Origin: Nitrosomonas ureae
Lineage (GTDB): Bacteria > Pseudomonadota > Gammaproteobacteria > Burkholderiales > Nitrosomonadaceae
Direction: 5' to 3'
Assembly (NCBI RefSeq): GCF_001455205.1
Contig: NZ_CP013341.1
Coordinates: 2,542,001-2,606,000, forward strand
Length of the DNA: 64,000 nt
The notes below the pieces were generated by a model, which was not told the DNA's origin, did no database searches, and was given only the letters and a program-made list of their open reading frames with translations. This document shows positions 45,610-53,367 of the stretch, piece by piece. Every line of letters begins with the position of its first letter. The stretch's first letter is position 1. The translations under genes and the position numbers were made by a program.

Positions 45610-46119
45610 TTATGGAACAAGACAAAACATTAAGTCTTTATAATTAACCTCAAAAAAATCTATTGTGATTGTTGCAAACAATGTAATTATTGCAATCCAA
45701 AGAGAAATAATTGCTACTTTTAAAGAAGAATTGGTTGCTATCAGTGACTTATTCGCATTAACTGAACTTTCAAGAGTGATAAATTTAATATATTCATCTG
45801 ATTTAATCACAAAAGTATATTCACTCCATTTGTCATTCTCTTGGCTGGGTCTACCAATTATTTCTTTGTTATTTAGGCGTATAGTGCAGATTTCGGGAAG
45901 AATCTCTTGTAACCAATCTAACTTAATTTCTTTTAGATCGACCTGAATATTCTCAAGCTTGAATCCAATGCATCGTTCTTCCCCATTTTTGTTATATCCA
46001 ACTCCTCTTGCTTGTTTTGCCGCATATTCCAGGACTTGAATATAAGCAATATCTTTAAATGTGTCATTACTTAAGAGCGTCGGAGGAGTACGTTTATTTA
46101 ACCATTTGAGAATGCACAT
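45610..46119 (-). CDS. Unknown protein with C-terminal membrane helix
   Basis: A 169-residue protein. The first 120 residues are soluble with no family I know. One strong membrane helix (IISLWIAIITLFATITIDFF) lies near the C-terminus. The ATG at 46119 is preferred because AGGAG is six bases upstream; a TTG two codons earlier is inside that leader. It lies between the RM gene and phage-type small genes on the same strand. Confidence 0.6.
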   Translation of the reverse strand: MCILKWLNKRTPPTLLSNDTFKDIAYIQVLEYAAKQARGVGYNKNGEERCIGFKLENIQVDLKEIKLDWLQEILPEICTIRLNNKEIIGRPSQENDKWSEYTFVIKSDEYIKFITLESSVNANKSLIATNSSLKVAIISLWIAIITLFATITIDFFEVNYKDLMFCLVP

Positions 46120-46128
46120 TGACAACTC

Positions 46129-46356
46129 CTAGATATCAGAATCACATGAATATGAAATTGTTTCAATAATCTGTTTTTGATGCTTTAATAATTGGCGCAT
46201 TTCTTTTTGAAACTTGCTTAATCCATGCGTATATGCATTCTGGCTGGATATTGCTTTTCCTGTTGATGTCTTTGCTCCCGTGGATTGTTTCCACGGCTGC
46301 CAGTTTCTGATTAACTCCGCTTGTTTCAATCGTTCTTCGGGTGTCCAATGTCTCAT
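46129..46356 (-). CDS. Small phage-island protein, 75 aa
   Basis: A 75-residue basic protein that starts MRHWTPEERLKQAELIRNW and continues with a Thr/Gly/Lys segment (STGAKTSTGKA) and NAYTHGL. I recall this pattern from small genes next to capsid or terminase genes of phage-like islands; its function is unknown. The first two thirds overlap the 3' end of the 247-aa gene in another frame by 194 bases. Confidence 0.6.
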   Translation of the reverse strand: MRHWTPEERLKQAELIRNWQPWKQSTGAKTSTGKAISSQNAYTHGLSKFQKEMRQLLKHQKQIIETISYSCDSDI

Positions 46357-46906
46357 TGTTGTCCTCGCTTAATAGTTCGTTTGAAGAATTTATATTTTTC
46401 CCCGTGTGCGTATGGGTTGTGTTGTTGTTGATTTGCTGGTGTCCGTGTGCAATATTGGCTTGCTTGGCATAAATTATTGGGGGATTCTTAATGGCTGCCA
46501 ATATTTCTATGGTGCGGGCGCATTGTGCCTGTGCTTTCAAAGCTAGTCGCATATAGACTTCGGTAGATTTAAGATAATTACCCATATTTTGAGCTGATCG
46601 CTTTGCCAAGGTATTGAAAATGGCATTTAAGGAAACCGCTTGTGCGATTAATGTAGATTCCAACTCGCTTAAATCACCGGCAATAATTTTTTCTGTTTTT
46701 CCATTCATTATATCCACCGCTTCAGTCAAATCCAGTGCCCGTGCAGAAGTCGCAATAAATGTTTCAGCGGTAAATGCATTTAGCGCGGTGGGGGATAGCA
46801 ACACTTCGGCTAGTTTTCGTTCCTCACTTTTCCCCTTTTGATTTTTGATGATTAATGTTTTTGCTTCTTGCTGGTTAGGTTCTTTTGCTTTCTTTCTTGT
46901 TGCCAT
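46163..46906 (-). CDS. Phage-island protein of unknown function, 247 aa
   Basis: A 247-residue protein. The core (TALNAFTAETFI, LSELESTLIAQAVSLNAIF, MGNYLKSTEVYMRLALKAQAQ, KNPPIIYAKQANIAHGHQQ) is a helical family seen in many integrated elements, with no assigned role. The C-terminal 65 residues are read through the start of the 75-aa gene and are probably non-essential, since related proteins usually end soon after the LDTRR stretch. A Lys-rich start suggests nucleic-acid contact. Confidence 0.65.
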   Translation of the reverse strand: MATRKKAKEPNQQEAKTLIIKNQKGKSEERKLAEVLLSPTALNAFTAETFIATSARALDLTEAVDIMNGKTEKIIAGDLSELESTLIAQAVSLNAIFNTLAKRSAQNMGNYLKSTEVYMRLALKAQAQCARTIEILAAIKNPPIIYAKQANIAHGHQQINNNTTHTHTGKNINSSNELLSEDNNETLDTRRTIETSGVNQKLAAVETIHGSKDINRKSNIQPECIYAWIKQVSKRNAPIIKASKTDY

Positions 46907-46958
46907 GAGTAATTATTCCTTTAATCAAAAATGAGTTATTGTCGGCTTGTTCTTTCGG

Positions 46959-47324
46959 TCACTGGGTCGAACCGTTTTCAATCATTTCCATTAACAAAAA
47001 TGGATCATACTTATCTTTGGGTATCGCCATTTCAAAGCTGTACTGATCACGGATAGCAATGGCTAGAATCATGTTATCAGGATCGCTATCCGCATCTGTA
47101 ATGATTGCCCTTGGTGTACTGGTATTCTCTGCCAGCATCGTTAATACCCTGGTGCGTCATTCTTCACGCATCAGCTCCGCAATGATTGCGGGTTTGTGTT
47201 TTCGTAAACGGTTAATCAGTTCATGGGTAACTTTCTCAGGCGGCGATAGCTCAAGATAGTCACCATCAGCTTTAACAAAAAAGTTTTGTTCTCTCAGTTC
47301 TTTAATGATTTCGATAGCGCTCAT
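46959..47324 (-). pseudogene. Element-borne conserved gene with an in-frame TGA
   Basis: Reading down from 47324 gives MSAIEIIKELREQNFFVKAD and a Pro/Glu-rich part, then TGA at 47157-47159 after 55 residues. The same frame goes on without another stop for 65 codons (RTRVLTMLAENTSTPRAII, then AIPKDKYDPFLLME, ending at 46959). The two halves look like one 121-residue protein of the type found beside Toprim-like genes in such elements. The TGA probably replaces CGA (Arg). The start overlaps the stop of the upstream gene as ATGA. Confidence 0.7.
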
Positions 47325-47929
47325 CAAAACCTCACAAATTCATTATTACCGTTATCCAATGCATCTTTTTCTTCCTTAGCTTCGTACTCTTCGTAATCTT
47401 TAATAAAAGAATCCACGCTAGAATCTTTTTCTTTAATGGACTGTACTTGACTTAGCTTTACTGTACTTGACTTAACTAAGGACTCGTCACTACCTCGTCG
47501 GGGTACTTGCGAGTTACTCGACAAGGTACTCGATGGATTATTGCTTGATTCTTCATTTGCAATTTCTTTGGCCACTTTTCGTTTTTTATTGGTAATGGCT
47601 GATCCGGTTTTACCGCCTTGGCTTTGTTTATGCTTTCTTTCTTCTAAATGAGATCGATAGTCTTCCAACTCAGGGCAAATAATAAAATCGCCTTCAATCT
47701 TAAAGAATTTCATTACAGCAGGAAGAGAAATGGCAACCTCATCAGCTGACAACCCCAATATTTTTGACATTGTAAGAGGATCACTGGGCAAGTTCTTATT
47801 CACCCAGCATTCAAGCCTCATCGTGTAGAACAAACCCCGTTCTTGAAGGGACATGCTGCGAAATGGAATCTGTGCCAGTACGGTAGCAGCATATTCCATA
47901 TAAGCAGGCGGTTTACGATTCTGGCTCAT
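47324..47929 (-). CDS. DUF1376-like replication-associated protein
   Basis: A 201-residue protein. The N-terminal 90 residues (PFRSMSLQERGLFYTMRLECWVNKNLPSDP, then LGLSADEVAISLPAVMKFF) follow the DUF1376/winged-helix pattern of phage replication-initiator-like proteins. The tail is Ser-, Lys- and Glu-rich and probably disordered. It overlaps the Toprim-like gene upstream by four bases and the in-frame-stop gene downstream by one codon, so it belongs to a tight operon. Confidence 0.65.
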   Translation of the reverse strand: MSQNRKPPAYMEYAATVLAQIPFRSMSLQERGLFYTMRLECWVNKNLPSDPLTMSKILGLSADEVAISLPAVMKFFKIEGDFIICPELEDYRSHLEERKHKQSQGGKTGSAITNKKRKVAKEIANEESSNNPSSTLSSNSQVPRRGSDESLVKSSTVKLSQVQSIKEKDSSVDSFIKDYEEYEAKEEKDALDNGNNEFVRF

Positions 47930-48852
47930 TGCGCACCTCGCAAGTGCTTAGCAAGAATTTTCAGCCCTTCACGTTCGGATTGCTCTGCTATTTTTGCGGC
48001 GTGTAGCGCACCTTCCGGCAGTAAGCTTTCAATGCTATACCTGAGTAAGTCACGCAAGATATGCGCAGGCATTGCCTCAGCTTCAACGGTGGAAATAACT
48101 TGTTGTGAGCGCGTATCACTTTTCTTGCGGGGTTTAGTTGGTAAATCGAATTCAGCAATTTGGTATTCATTAATACCGATACGGTCGAAACTCATATCTA
48201 TTCTGGAATCTAAATGAAGCCTTAATTCACGTTCTAGCGAACGATCAATCATTACCCCTGCCGGATCATAGTCACCAATATAGAAAATCGTCAGCGGGCG
48301 ATAATCCTTCATTCTGTTATGCTGTTCTGCGGCATAATGAGCAAATGACAGACTGGCAAACCCGCCGCAAGGGTATAAATCGACGGCCATTTCAGTACAG
48401 ACACGTTGAATGACACTGGCAATACTTCTACTCTCGCACCAGACTTCACATCTATGATCTGAACCTGCCCACAAATCAGCCCGGTATAATCCAGCCATCT
48501 TCGATATAAACTCACTGGCATCTGAATAGGTATGAACATAATAACCACGCCTACTCATGTCAGCTATCCAAGCATAGGGAATGCGGCCTGATCGTCTCAG
48601 CTTCACACACCTATCTTGAACATGACGATAACCCGCGTCTGACTTTTCAACACTTTCAGGTAATCGTGGATCTGTCATGCGGTAAAAGATATGTCTTACA
48701 CTTTGCGGGTGGTCATCTATAAGAACAGTAACAATATGATTATCTAACTGATCTAATTGATGATTGGTTCGCCTTATCCGTTTTAACGTGCCTGCACGAT
48801 AAAATGATTTATCTTTGATTGGCTGTTCGAAGGTTCTCATACTCCCACTCAT
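47926..48852 (-). CDS. Toprim-like DNA-binding protein
   Basis: A 308-residue protein. After a helical N-terminal domain (1-110) comes a Toprim-like fold: CEVWCESRSIASVIQ with the acidic Glu, then TIFYIGDYDPAGVMIDRSLE with the D-x-D pair. The pattern is close to the topoisomerase VI A / Spo11-like Toprim, but the catalytic tyrosine domain is absent. Likely a DNA- or RNA-processing factor of the element. The start overlaps the previous stop as ATGA. Confidence 0.7.
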   Translation of the reverse strand: MSGSMRTFEQPIKDKSFYRAGTLKRIRRTNHQLDQLDNHIVTVLIDDHPQSVRHIFYRMTDPRLPESVEKSDAGYRHVQDRCVKLRRSGRIPYAWIADMSRRGYYVHTYSDASEFISKMAGLYRADLWAGSDHRCEVWCESRSIASVIQRVCTEMAVDLYPCGGFASLSFAHYAAEQHNRMKDYRPLTIFYIGDYDPAGVMIDRSLERELRLHLDSRIDMSFDRIGINEYQIAEFDLPTKPRKKSDTRSQQVISTVEAEAMPAHILRDLLRYSIESLLPEGALHAAKIAEQSEREGLKILAKHLRGAQ

Positions 48853-49268
48853 ACTCCCACCTCCGTGCTATCCTCTTGCTTGTCGGTTTGTTTGCTATTG
48901 ATACTGTCTTCTGTATCGGTTGGGGTGGTGTCCGTCACTCCATCCAAAATATAACAAGCAATTCGGTGAATTTTTCCGCAATCGCTTGCCCGGTCTATCC
49001 ATATCGTTTTGATTCCAATCCCTTGATTACGTAATTCCATGACACGGGCTGCCGGGTGCATTACATCAAGTTCTTTGCGTGCGTCTAATGTATCAAGGGG
49101 TTTGGTATGCAGATAAGCAAGAATGCGCTTACGCTGCGCTTTGACGGTGTTTTCATGGGTTCCCATGTTTATATCTCCACGCCCAACACTTTCTTGCTTT
49201 ATTTTTAAGCTATAATTCGCAGTGTCAGCCGCGCTCTTATTTGTAGTTTGAATGAGGGCGTTTTTCAT
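48849..49268 (-). CDS. HTH-domain regulator-like protein of the element
   Basis: A 139-residue protein with a helix-turn-helix region (QRKRILAYLHTKPLDTLDARKELDVMHPAARVMELR, about 46-80) and a HRIACYILD strand pair after it. This winged-HTH type recurs in phage-like elements. The tail is Asp/Glu/Thr-rich. The ATG at 49268 directly follows the stop of the AlpA-like gene and has GGGGGA upstream; a longer frame of 14 codons would overlap that gene and is not used. Confidence 0.65.
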   Translation of the reverse strand: MKNALIQTTNKSAADTANYSLKIKQESVGRGDINMGTHENTVKAQRKRILAYLHTKPLDTLDARKELDVMHPAARVMELRNQGIGIKTIWIDRASDCGKIHRIACYILDGVTDTTPTDTEDSINSKQTDKQEDSTEVGV

Positions 49269-49269
49269 T

Positions 49270-49530
49270 TCATAATCCCCCATTAGATAGCCAAGCAGCA
49301 TACTTATCAACGTCGATAAGCACTTTTCTACCTCGTCGAATTATTGCACCAGTTTCAGCTAAACCGTTGCCCGGAATCAGGCGGCCTTTAGAGTCAAAGC
49401 GGTCTTTTGATTTAAAAATTTGCCCGTGAACTGCGGCGGTGGTCAGTCCCAGCAGCGGAAAACAACTTGGAAGATTTTTTACAGTTGCCAGCTTGGGAAG
49501 TGTGCTTGATGCGGTTTGTGCTTCTTGCAT
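49270..49530 (-). CDS. AlpA-like small DNA-binding protein
   Basis: An 86-residue protein with an excisionase/AlpA-like HTH (LTTAAVHGQIFKSKDRF) and a C-terminal RRGRKVLIDVDKYAAWL. Such proteins control integrase genes or act as excision directionality factors. Ribosome site AGGAG is spaced eight bases from the ATG. It precedes the HTH gene with a one-base gap to its start. Confidence 0.65.
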   Translation of the reverse strand: MQEAQTASSTLPKLATVKNLPSCFPLLGLTTAAVHGQIFKSKDRFDSKGRLIPGNGLAETGAIIRRGRKVLIDVDKYAAWLSNGGL

Positions 49531-49548
49531 AACATACGCTCCTCTAAT

Positions 49549-49583
49549 CCCGCAAGTGCGGGGGTTCGATGCGTAATTTACGC
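49549..49583 (-). promoter_or_regulatory. Two palindromes in the leader of the AlpA-like gene
   Basis: CCCGCA/TGCGGG (49549-49562) is a perfect hairpin with a two-base loop just upstream of the AGGAG site. GCGTAATTTACGC (49571-49583) is a perfect palindrome around a central T, like a regulator operator. Both lie on the 113-base leader between the 262-aa gene and the AlpA-like gene. Function is inferred from position. Confidence 0.4.
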
Positions 49584-49643
49584 GTGTTCTTTCGATGTTT
49601 TTTCTACAGTTCCTTGTCTCTATTTAGAATCTATAGGCTCGGT

Positions 49644-50432
49644 CTAGTCTCGGTTTTTATTCCATGCTTTAAGCGTTGCCCGGCAAGCGCCAATTTCGTA
49701 TTTTTTCTCATCTGGGGCAGTTGTCATCCATTTAACGCCACGCGGTATTATCTCTATCAATTCAGCATGTTGATTTTTTTTCACCCATTCCTGTAATCTC
49801 TTAATTACCTCTTTAGCAGTCGCTTTTCGCTTAATTTCCCCCTCAATTTCCCATGCGGCTGTGATTGCCAGTCTAGTGATGGTCACCATCCCATCAGTAA
49901 TGCCTGGCGGTTGGTAGTTTTTCTTATTGGTCGTGTCCACAACATCAGGCGCAGCTTGCCCGTAATCTATGGGCTTTAGGTACGGTTCAAGCATGGCATC
50001 AATGCCAGCAAAAAAAGCGGCATCTTTATCAGATAACGAACGGCCTAGATATTTTGTTAGATGGTCAATTTTGTAATGCTTCGATTGCGCCCAATAAAGC
50101 CACGCACTGGGACTGTCGGTGTCTCTCAATATGCCGTCTTTAATGGCGACAGTTGCCAACTCCACATAATGCGAATAGGCGCGAAGTCGTCCTTTTGCGT
50201 CATCACTTCTTTTGCAGATTGCCAGTTTTGCATCAAGCCTGTCAGCTTCAATATCCACGTTAGGCCAGCCTGTAGCAATCAATTTAGCAGCAAGGTCTAA
50301 ATTCCAAGTGTCCGCTAAATGCCATGTTTGGCCATAGGGCGGGAATGTTCCTGCACACTCGGTCAGATATTGATTGTTGCCGTCAACGCACGTCCTTTTT
50401 ATACCGTTACTGTCTATAAATTCAATCATCAT
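49644..50432 (-). CDS. Unknown element protein, 262 aa
   Basis: A 262-residue soluble protein with no family I recognise. The middle third is rich in Ala and aromatic residues (WPNVDIEADRLDAKLAICKRSDDAKGRL); the last quarter (AWEIEGEIKRKATAKEVIKRLQEWV, then GVKWMTT, RATLKAWNK) is helical and could be an HTH-like DNA-binding part. It overlaps the integrase stop by four bases (ATGA) and is certainly co-translated with it. Confidence 0.55.
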   Translation of the reverse strand: MMIEFIDSNGIKRTCVDGNNQYLTECAGTFPPYGQTWHLADTWNLDLAAKLIATGWPNVDIEADRLDAKLAICKRSDDAKGRLRAYSHYVELATVAIKDGILRDTDSPSAWLYWAQSKHYKIDHLTKYLGRSLSDKDAAFFAGIDAMLEPYLKPIDYGQAAPDVVDTTNKKNYQPPGITDGMVTITRLAITAAWEIEGEIKRKATAKEVIKRLQEWVKKNQHAELIEIIPRGVKWMTTAPDEKKYEIGACRATLKAWNKNRD

Positions 50433-51535
50433 GCCACCCCCATTTTCTTTGCAAGTGCATTGCCTATGTCTGACACTCTGGCAGGGGCAAGGTGGGCGTA
50501 TCGGCTTACCATCGCCATGGTACGGTGTCCAAGTATCTTGGATATTTCCAGCGAAGAAACACCATTCATCATTAAATAACTCGCGCAGGTATGGCGCAGG
50601 TCGTGCCAGTGAAAATCTGTAATCTCAGCTTCTTTCATCGCGGCTATAAATGGATTTCTCAGCGTGATGAAGGCCGTTTTTTTTGCTTTGTTAGTTGCTG
50701 GGAATATCCGGTCATCGGATAGGCTGCGCACTTTGGCGCGTTCTTGTAACAACGTGAAGGCTTCGCCAACCAGCGGTAATACTCTTGCGTCATTATTTTT
50801 CGTTGTGCCAGCGTAAAGCATTGCACGGCCTGTTTTAAGGTCTATTTGTCCCCAGCGAAGTCCCATTATTTCAGATTGACGCCCGCCAGTAGTAAGCGAT
50901 AACAGCACAGCAAGATATAAGTCTGGGTGTTTGCGGCAAGCACTAAGGAAGCGGGGTAACTCAGTATCGTCAAGGAAACGAACACGGCCTTTGTTTTCTT
51001 TTGGTTTGGCCACGCGCTCTACGGGATTGCGTTCAATCCAATTTAATTCTTTTACGCCATAAGCGCAGGCAGTAGATAGCGCAGCAAGAAAGCGATTTGT
51101 TGTTGCGCCACTACGCTTTTTCTCAATTGGCACACGCGATACGCTCCCATCACCGCCACGCTTGCGTACTGTCAGGCATTCATTGTTTAAAGTATCGCGG
51201 CCTTGTGCTACCACACCAGGTGTAATGTCCTGCAATAGCTTTTTACCGTAGTGCTTGCGCCACCAGTCAAGGCGGGTGCGCATTTCTGCGGCGGATTTCA
51301 ACTCATTGTGCTGTGAGCTCTTTTCGTAGGAGTCAATAAGTTCATTCAGCGTGTGCCGCTTGCTTACGCCAAAGTGGCGGCCTGCTTTCATATTGGCTTC
51401 GATTTTTTTCACCCACTCGCGCGCATCTGTCAATCGTGCAAAAGTTGCGCTCTCTGGTGGGTAACCTTTCAGACGGATTTTTACCCGATAACTTGACGTG
51501 CCATCATCAAGCTTGCGTTTTTCAATGCTGGCCAT
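50429..51535 (-). CDS. Tyrosine recombinase/integrase of the left element
   Basis: A 368-residue integrase. N-terminal arm-binding part (1-60), core-binding SAM-like domain (65-160), and catalytic domain with Arg in LTTGGRQSEIMGLRW, then H-x-x-R in FHWHDLRHTCASYL, HRTMAMVSRYAHL with the final Tyr nucleophile. It cuts and joins DNA at att sites. The ATG at 51535 is behind AAGGAG and preferred to a start 12 codons upstream. The gene reads away from the tRNA-Phe fragment 310 bases to its right. Confidence 0.88.
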   Translation of the reverse strand: MASIEKRKLDDGTSSYRVKIRLKGYPPESATFARLTDAREWVKKIEANMKAGRHFGVSKRHTLNELIDSYEKSSQHNELKSAAEMRTRLDWWRKHYGKKLLQDITPGVVAQGRDTLNNECLTVRKRGGDGSVSRVPIEKKRSGATTNRFLAALSTACAYGVKELNWIERNPVERVAKPKENKGRVRFLDDTELPRFLSACRKHPDLYLAVLLSLTTGGRQSEIMGLRWGQIDLKTGRAMLYAGTTKNNDARVLPLVGEAFTLLQERAKVRSLSDDRIFPATNKAKKTAFITLRNPFIAAMKEAEITDFHWHDLRHTCASYLMMNGVSSLEISKILGHRTMAMVSRYAHLAPARVSDIGNALAKKMGVA

Positions 51536-51777
51536 ATCCTGCTCCTTCTGAGTGTTTTTGAAAACTTGCAAACACTCTACAGTAATGCATAGAAAATCAC
51601 AACACAGGATATATTATCTGAATACTATGATAAATAACTTGTTGTTTGTATGAATATATAAATATAAAAATTTAATAAAAAGACATTGGCGGGGCAATTG
51701 ACTGCGAAAAATGTCATTTTGACCTGCATTCATCAAGTAAATGTTAGGCTTAAATATTCTGGTTTGTTTTTTTGAAA

Positions 51778-51795
51778 TGTCCCGTGAGTGTCCCG
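51778..51795 (+). repeat. TGTCCC tandem motif, right copy
   Basis: TGTCCCG at 51778-51784 and again at 51789-51795, 11 bases apart, in the same order as the copy at 38267-38284. Placed between the left-element integrase and the tRNA-Phe fragment, where recombinase arm sites would be expected. Confidence 0.4.
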
Positions 51796-51804
51796 GAAAC
51801 AAAA

Positions 51805-51835
51805 AAGCACTTATGCGGTTAAGCTATAAGTGCTT
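51805..51835 (-). terminator. Hairpin terminator after the tRNA-Phe fragment
   Basis: AAGCACTTAT and ATAAGTGCTT form a ten-pair stem. On the minus strand it is followed by TTTTTTG, and on the plus strand by GTTTTTATT, so it can end transcripts from both sides. It probably is the natural terminator of the tRNA-Phe gene whose 3' end lies directly before it. Confidence 0.75.
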
Positions 51836-51843
51836 GTTTTTAT

Positions 51844-51891
51844 TGGTGGCCAAGGGCGGAATCGAACCACCGACACAAGGATTTTCAGTCC
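51844..51891 (-). tRNA. 3' fragment of tRNA-Phe (GAA), an attachment site
   Basis: The minus strand carries the last 48 bases of a betaproteobacterial tRNA-Phe: the anticodon loop CTGAAAA within GGACTGAAAATCC, variable loop, T arm GGTGGTTCGATTCCGCC, acceptor strand CTTGGC and CCACCA. The 5' half (GGCCAAG acceptor and D arm) is absent; the sequence upstream is unrelated. This is the usual product of an element integrating in a tRNA 3' end, leaving a direct-repeat copy at the far end. The intact tRNA should lie beyond the right edge of the window, at the other end of the island. Confidence 0.8.
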
Positions 51892-52018
51892 GCCTTCCCG
51901 CCAATTCATCCAGGTTAATGGAAGTTCGCAAAATTACATAAAGATTGATAAAAAGCCATTCTTCGGATAATCTGAGGTTAATGATAGTTGAAAAAAGTGT
52001 ATCAAAATGCACCCAGAT

Positions 52019-52050
52019 TGTAACCCCAGATGTAACCCCGGCGTAACCCT
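52019..52050 (+). repeat. Three tandem GTAACCC repeats before the integrase
   Basis: TGTAACCCC at 52019-52027 and at 52031-52039, then CGTAACCCT at 52042-52050, spaced by one helical turn (12 and 11 bases). They end two bases before the integrase ATG and about 125 bases from the tRNA fragment. They fit arm-type integrase binding sites or an autoregulatory operator. Confidence 0.45.
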
Positions 52051-52052
52051 GA

Positions 52053-53252
52053 ATGGCCAAGAAATTTAATTTCACAAAAGCGGATATCGATTCTCTTCCT
52101 ATTCCGGATACTGGAAAGAGAGATACTTACCAGGATACAAAAGCAAACGGTCTACAATTACGGGTTTCTCATACGGGTATAAAGACATTCAGCGTTTTCA
52201 AACGAATTAAATGCGGGGACCCTGAGCGCATCACGTTAGGTCGATACCCGGATATGACAATCGACCAGGCACGACGCCGAACCATGGAAATTAACCTGGC
52301 CATTTCAGAAGGTCGAAACCCTGCGGAAGTTAAGCGCGGAGAAAAATCTGAAATGATATTTGATGATTTATTCTCTGAGTATATAGAGCGTCATTCAAAG
52401 CCAAATAAAAAAACGTGGACCGAAGACGTTGAAAAATATAAAAACCACGTTTCCGGAAAAATAGGAAAACTCAAACTATCCTCAATAGATAGATCATCAA
52501 TCGCTATGATCCATAGCTCAGTAACTAAACACGGTTCCCCGATTGCAGCCAACCGCGTATTGGCACTGATTTCCAGTGTATTCGGATGGGCGATATCTGC
52601 CGGACTATGGGAAAAAAATCCTGCTCTTGGTATCAGGAGGAATAAAGAAAATAGTCGTGACAGGTTTATCCAGGGCGATGAATTGCCCAGATTTTTCCAA
52701 GCGGTTGCTGATGAACCAAATGAAACAGTGCGCGATTACGTATTGATATCTTTATTAACCGGCGCGAGAAGATCGAATGTATGTTCAATGCGTTGGAAGG
52801 ACATCAATTTTGATCGTGCCGAGTGGAGAATTGAAGAAACTAAGAACGGCACCCCGCAAACCGTCGCACTCTTGCCTGAGGCCATACACGTATTATTGAA
52901 TCGAAAACCAATAGTTGAATGCTTATATGTTTTTCCTGGTGATGGGAAGCAGGGTCACTTGGTTGAGCCTCGAAAGGGATGGGAAAGGATTCTTGCTCGT
53001 GCGGGAATTGAAAATTTAAGGCTACATGACCTACGACGAACGCTTGGAAGCTGGCAAGCTAAAACAGGCGCATCACTAGCAATTATCGGAAAATCACTCA
53101 ACCATAAGCATCAAAATACTACGGCTATATATGCCAGACTTGATCTTGATCCGGTTCGTGAAAGCATGAGTTCTGCCGTTTCCGCGATGTTTAGGGCGGG
53201 AGGATTGAAAGAACCGGCTGACGTTCATAAACTAAAAAAGAACTTGAAATAA
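52053..53252 (+). CDS. Tyrosine integrase of the P4/DUF4102 type
   Basis: A 399-residue integrase. N-terminal DUF4102 arm-binding domain (GKRDTYQDTKANGLQLRVS, then CGDPERITLGRYPDMTIDQAR), SAM-like core-binding domain (about 100-185), and catalytic domain with Arg in LLTGARRSNVCSMRW, HDLRRTLGSWQ and the Tyr nucleophile in TTAIYARLD. P4-type integrases typically use tRNA 3' ends, which fits the tRNA-Phe fragment 160 bases upstream. No ribosome site is evident; the repeats occupy its place. Convergent with the excisionase gene. Confidence 0.9.
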   Translation: MAKKFNFTKADIDSLPIPDTGKRDTYQDTKANGLQLRVSHTGIKTFSVFKRIKCGDPERITLGRYPDMTIDQARRRTMEINLAISEGRNPAEVKRGEKSEMIFDDLFSEYIERHSKPNKKTWTEDVEKYKNHVSGKIGKLKLSSIDRSSIAMIHSSVTKHGSPIAANRVLALISSVFGWAISAGLWEKNPALGIRRNKENSRDRFIQGDELPRFFQAVADEPNETVRDYVLISLLTGARRSNVCSMRWKDINFDRAEWRIEETKNGTPQTVALLPEAIHVLLNRKPIVECLYVFPGDGKQGHLVEPRKGWERILARAGIENLRLHDLRRTLGSWQAKTGASLAIIGKSLNHKHQNTTAIYARLDLDPVRESMSSAVSAMFRAGGLKEPADVHKLKKNLK

Positions 53253-53344
53253 ATTATCAGAATTGATGCAAGCGATTTGCATAATAATTCGTTTTTCGTC
53301 AAGCAAGCAGTTAAGTTTGCGAAATTGTGCAAGTTCAATATTTT

Positions 53345-53367
53345 AAATATGGGATTTTCCCATATTT
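53345..53367 (-). terminator. Perfect hairpin between convergent int and xis
   Basis: AAATATGGGA and TCCCATATTT form a ten-pair stem with a three-base loop, overlapping the last bases of the excisionase stop. AT-rich sequence follows on the minus strand. Likely the terminator of the long leftward early operon. Confidence 0.5.

Noticed and set aside
47059..47259. 66-codon plus-strand frame in the gap of the element operon
   Set aside because: It lies opposite the conserved minus-strand gene with the in-frame TGA and has no ribosome site or family character.
51741..51941. 66-codon plus-strand frame containing GGIEPPTQGFS
   Set aside because: It reads the antisense of the tRNA-Phe fragment; such frames are a well-known annotation artefact.
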